Positions 7,500 through 8,630 of a stretch of 8,630 nt of DNA are shown piece after piece. This DNA is from an uncultured Methylobacter sp. (GTDB lineage Bacteria; Pseudomonadota; Gammaproteobacteria; Methylococcales; Methylomonadaceae), in NCBI GenBank assembly GCA_903831545.1, contig CAIKYI010000124.1:1-8630 (forward strand). Reading direction: 5' to 3'. The notes under the pieces are model-generated. The model was not told the origin of the DNA, ran no database searches, and saw only the letters and a program-made list of their open reading frames with translations. Both the position numbers and the translations under genes were made by a program. How positions within the stretch are numbered: the stretch's first letter is position 1; each line of letters opens with the position of its first letter.

Positions 7500-8192
7500 T
7501 GTTTATAATTTAACATTACTGAAGGATATTTATCAAAAAGACTTTTTGCCGAATATATTAGAAATAACGCCTATTTGTTCTACTGTGTATGATATAGGCT
7601 GCGGGAAGAATCCAGCTATTTCTATTGATATTAAAGAAAAGCTTCAGGCCAAAGTTATTGGTGTTGATCTATCAGCAAATGAACTTTCTCAAGCTCCTTC
7701 GGGAATGCTAGATAACTGTATTGAAGCAAATATATGCCATTATCGAGGCACAGAGGATGGTGATTTGCTTTTATGCCAAGCCTTGCTAGAGCATGTTCCT
7801 GATGTTGAAGCAGCTTTTGTATCAATGGCTAGTCTATTGCGTAAAGGAGGCGTTGCATTAATTTTTGTTCCATCGAGAAATGCGGTTTTTGCCCGATTGA
7901 ACAATCTATTACCACAACGAGTTAAACTGTTTTTATTGCACACTATTTTTCCTAGTTCTCGCAGAGATCAAGGTTTTCCAAGTTTTTATAATCGTTGTAC
8001 GCCTCGGGACTTTAGAGTACTTGCCGCAAAACAAGCTTTGAAGTTGAGGAGCTTCGCACTTATTATAAAAGTACCTATTTTTCGTTCTTTTTTCCACTGT
8101 ATTTAGTTTGGCGGCTATGGATTATTCTGTTTGAATATGTAAACAGCGAGCAAGCAGCAGAAACATTTTGTATGAAACTGCGTCGTATTTGA
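7499..8192 (+). pseudogene. SAM-dependent methyltransferase gene with two apparent single-base frameshifts
   Basis: The longest single frame begins at a TTG (7546) without a ribosome binding site and ends at 8106. It contains 'VYDIGCGKNPA' (motif I), 'VIGVDLSANEL', 'CQALLEHVPDVEAA' and 'SLLRKGGVALIFVPS', a normal methyltransferase core. The frame is open upstream, reading Y-N-L-T-L-L-K-D-I-Y-Q-K-D-F-L-P from 7504. The well-signalled ATG at 7499 is one base out of phase. At the 3' end a different frame takes over at 8037: 'FEVEELRTYYKSTYFSFFFP', then L-Y-L-V-W-R-L-W-I-L-L-F-E-Y-V-N, stopping with TGA at 8190-8192. Adding one base near 7501-7503 and one near 8035 (CAA-GC becoming CAA-GGC, giving Q-G-F-E) produces a continuous 231-residue protein with motif I at about 32-36. 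Either the gene is decaying or the sequence has two one-base omissions. If intact, it would end in a hydrophobic, possibly membrane-associated segment. Confidence 0.78.
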
Positions 8193-8226
8193 AAGGCGAA
8201 AGAAAAACGTGACGGAGCCCAATATT

Positions 8227-8260
8227 TATCATTCCCCCGCTGGAGCGTGGGAATGATAGG
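8227..8260 (+). repeat. Palindromic repeat, copy 2 (ATTCCC / GGGAAT family)
   Basis: Arms at 8227-8240 and 8245-8258 pair over 14 positions with a single C-T mismatch, around a TGGA loop. The match to the copy at 6471-6502 covers both arms, the mismatch position and the TATC...TAGG flanks. It lies in the 133-base gap between the damaged methyltransferase gene and the nucleotidyltransferase gene, so it marks the border between the glycan genes and the next module. The stem is strong enough to slow transcription, but there is no T-tract after it. Confidence 0.68.
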
Positions 8261-8278
8261 TGTCAGAAGGTGAAAAGG

Positions 8279-8308
8279 TTGATAACAATGTAAATTAGAA
8301 AAAATAAT
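8279..8308 (+). promoter_or_regulatory. Candidate sigma-70 promoter for the MNT gene
   Basis: TTGATA (8279-8284, five of six consensus bases) is followed after 18 bases by AATAAT (8303-8308, five of six). The predicted start point, near 8315, is just upstream of the ACGGA-type ribosome binding site and the ATG at 8326. This would give the nucleotidyltransferase gene its own promoter, independent of the glycan genes, with a very short leader. The evidence is pattern only. Confidence 0.35.
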
Positions 8309-8325
8309 TTGGATAGACGGAAATT

Positions 8326-8625
8326 ATGAGATTAAGTACACAAACCGTTCATGTTATCGTAGATACCTTTTTAAGCGTGTTTGAAAAAGGTGAGCTATAT
8401 CTTTTTGGTAGTCGTGTTGATGACACACGTAAAGGTGGTGACATTGATTTATACATTGTGGCGGATCATCGGGAGATGATGGGGGAAAAGCGCATTGAGT
8501 TTCTCACTCAGATTAAACAGAAAATTGGCGAGCAACGCATAGATTTGGTGATTGCGCGTGGTACTCACCGCCCTATAGACAAGATTGCAATTAGCGAAGG
8601 ATTATTATTATGCCAACGGCATTGA
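8326..8625 (+). CDS. Minimal nucleotidyltransferase (MNT, DNA polymerase beta-type) domain protein
   Basis: The protein is 99 residues and consists almost entirely of a minimal nucleotidyltransferase domain. 'LYLFGSRVDDTRKGGDIDLY' (about 24-43) contains the Gly-Ser of the nucleotide-binding loop (28-29) and the catalytic Asp pair D39/D41. The third metal-binding acid is probably D73 in 'QRIDLVI'. All three acidic residues are present, so the enzyme could be active. Stand-alone MNT proteins are commonly antitoxins paired with HEPN RNases; in MntA/HepT the MNT protein adds AMP to the toxin. A second gene starts at 8610, overlapping this one by 16 bases, which fits such a pair. Start ATG at 8326 is preceded by an ACGGA-type ribosome binding site. 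It is separated from the glycan genes by a palindromic repeat and is probably unrelated in function. The domain call is secure; the antitoxin role is inferred from context. Confidence 0.82.
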   Translation: MRLSTQTVHVIVDTFLSVFEKGELYLFGSRVDDTRKGGDIDLYIVADHREMMGEKRIEFLTQIKQKIGEQRIDLVIARGTHRPIDKIAISEGLLLCQRH

Positions 8626-8630
8626 AGCCG
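8610..8630 (+). CDS. Start of a partner gene of the MNT protein, cut by the window edge
   Basis: Only seven codons are visible (M-P-T-A-L-K-P), but the start is well signalled. GAAGG (8596-8600) lies nine bases upstream of the ATG, and the gene overlaps the end of the nucleotidyltransferase gene by 16 bases in another frame, an arrangement typical of translationally coupled two-gene modules. By analogy with MNT pairs it could encode a HEPN-domain toxin, but nothing in seven residues shows this. Confidence 0.5.

Noticed and set aside
6471..8260. Reading the palindromes as a CRISPR array or as intrinsic terminators
   Set aside because: Only two copies lie 1.75 kb apart with genes between them, so they are not an array; neither stem is followed by a run of T.

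Overview
This window is part of a surface-glycan (capsule, O-antigen or exopolysaccharide) gene cluster on the + strand of a bacterium of moderate, slightly AT-rich composition. The organism cannot be identified from the sequence alone. The gene families and the two types of short palindromic repeat recall environmental gammaproteobacteria such as methanotrophs of the Methylococcales, but that rests on memory rather than a search. Every supported gene is on the + strand.

Layout. (1) The 3' part of a capsule-synthesis (KpsC/KpsS-like) glycosyltransferase gene runs in from the left edge to 1339. (2) A class I SAM methyltransferase lies at 1421-2152. (3) A 198-base gap holds a candidate promoter, followed by a GT4 glycosyltransferase at 2351-3463. 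(4) A short palindromic repeat lies at 3512-3549, followed by a second GT4 glycosyltransferase at 3598-4746. (5) Two SAM methyltransferase genes follow closely at 4766-5605 and 5623-6436. The second is split by a run of ten G at 6067-6076. (6) A 'GTTCCCA' palindrome lies at 6471-6502, followed by a methyltransferase at 6588-7499. This overlaps a fifth methyltransferase gene (7499-8192) that carries two apparent single-base frameshifts. (7) A second copy of the palindrome lies at 8227-8260. (8) Beyond it is an unrelated module: a minimal nucleotidyltransferase (MNT) gene at 8326-8625, overlapping the first codons of a downstream partner. This looks like the start of an MNT-type toxin-antitoxin pair.

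How the genes fit together. The three GT-B-type glycosyltransferases would assemble or extend a polysaccharide at the cytoplasmic face of the inner membrane. The five methyltransferases are candidates for O-methylating its sugars or modifying precursors. No nucleotide-sugar synthesis, flippase, polymerase or export gene lies inside the window, so the glycan class remains open.

Most notable: the third methyltransferase gene is out of frame by exactly one base at a G10 tract, as expected of a phase-variable (ON/OFF) contingency gene. Removing one G joins two halves that together look like one full-length family member. The fifth methyltransferase gene has hidden coding sequence at both ends, recoverable by adding one base at each of two places. 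It is therefore either a decaying gene or affected by sequence errors, and the same caution applies to the G10 tract.
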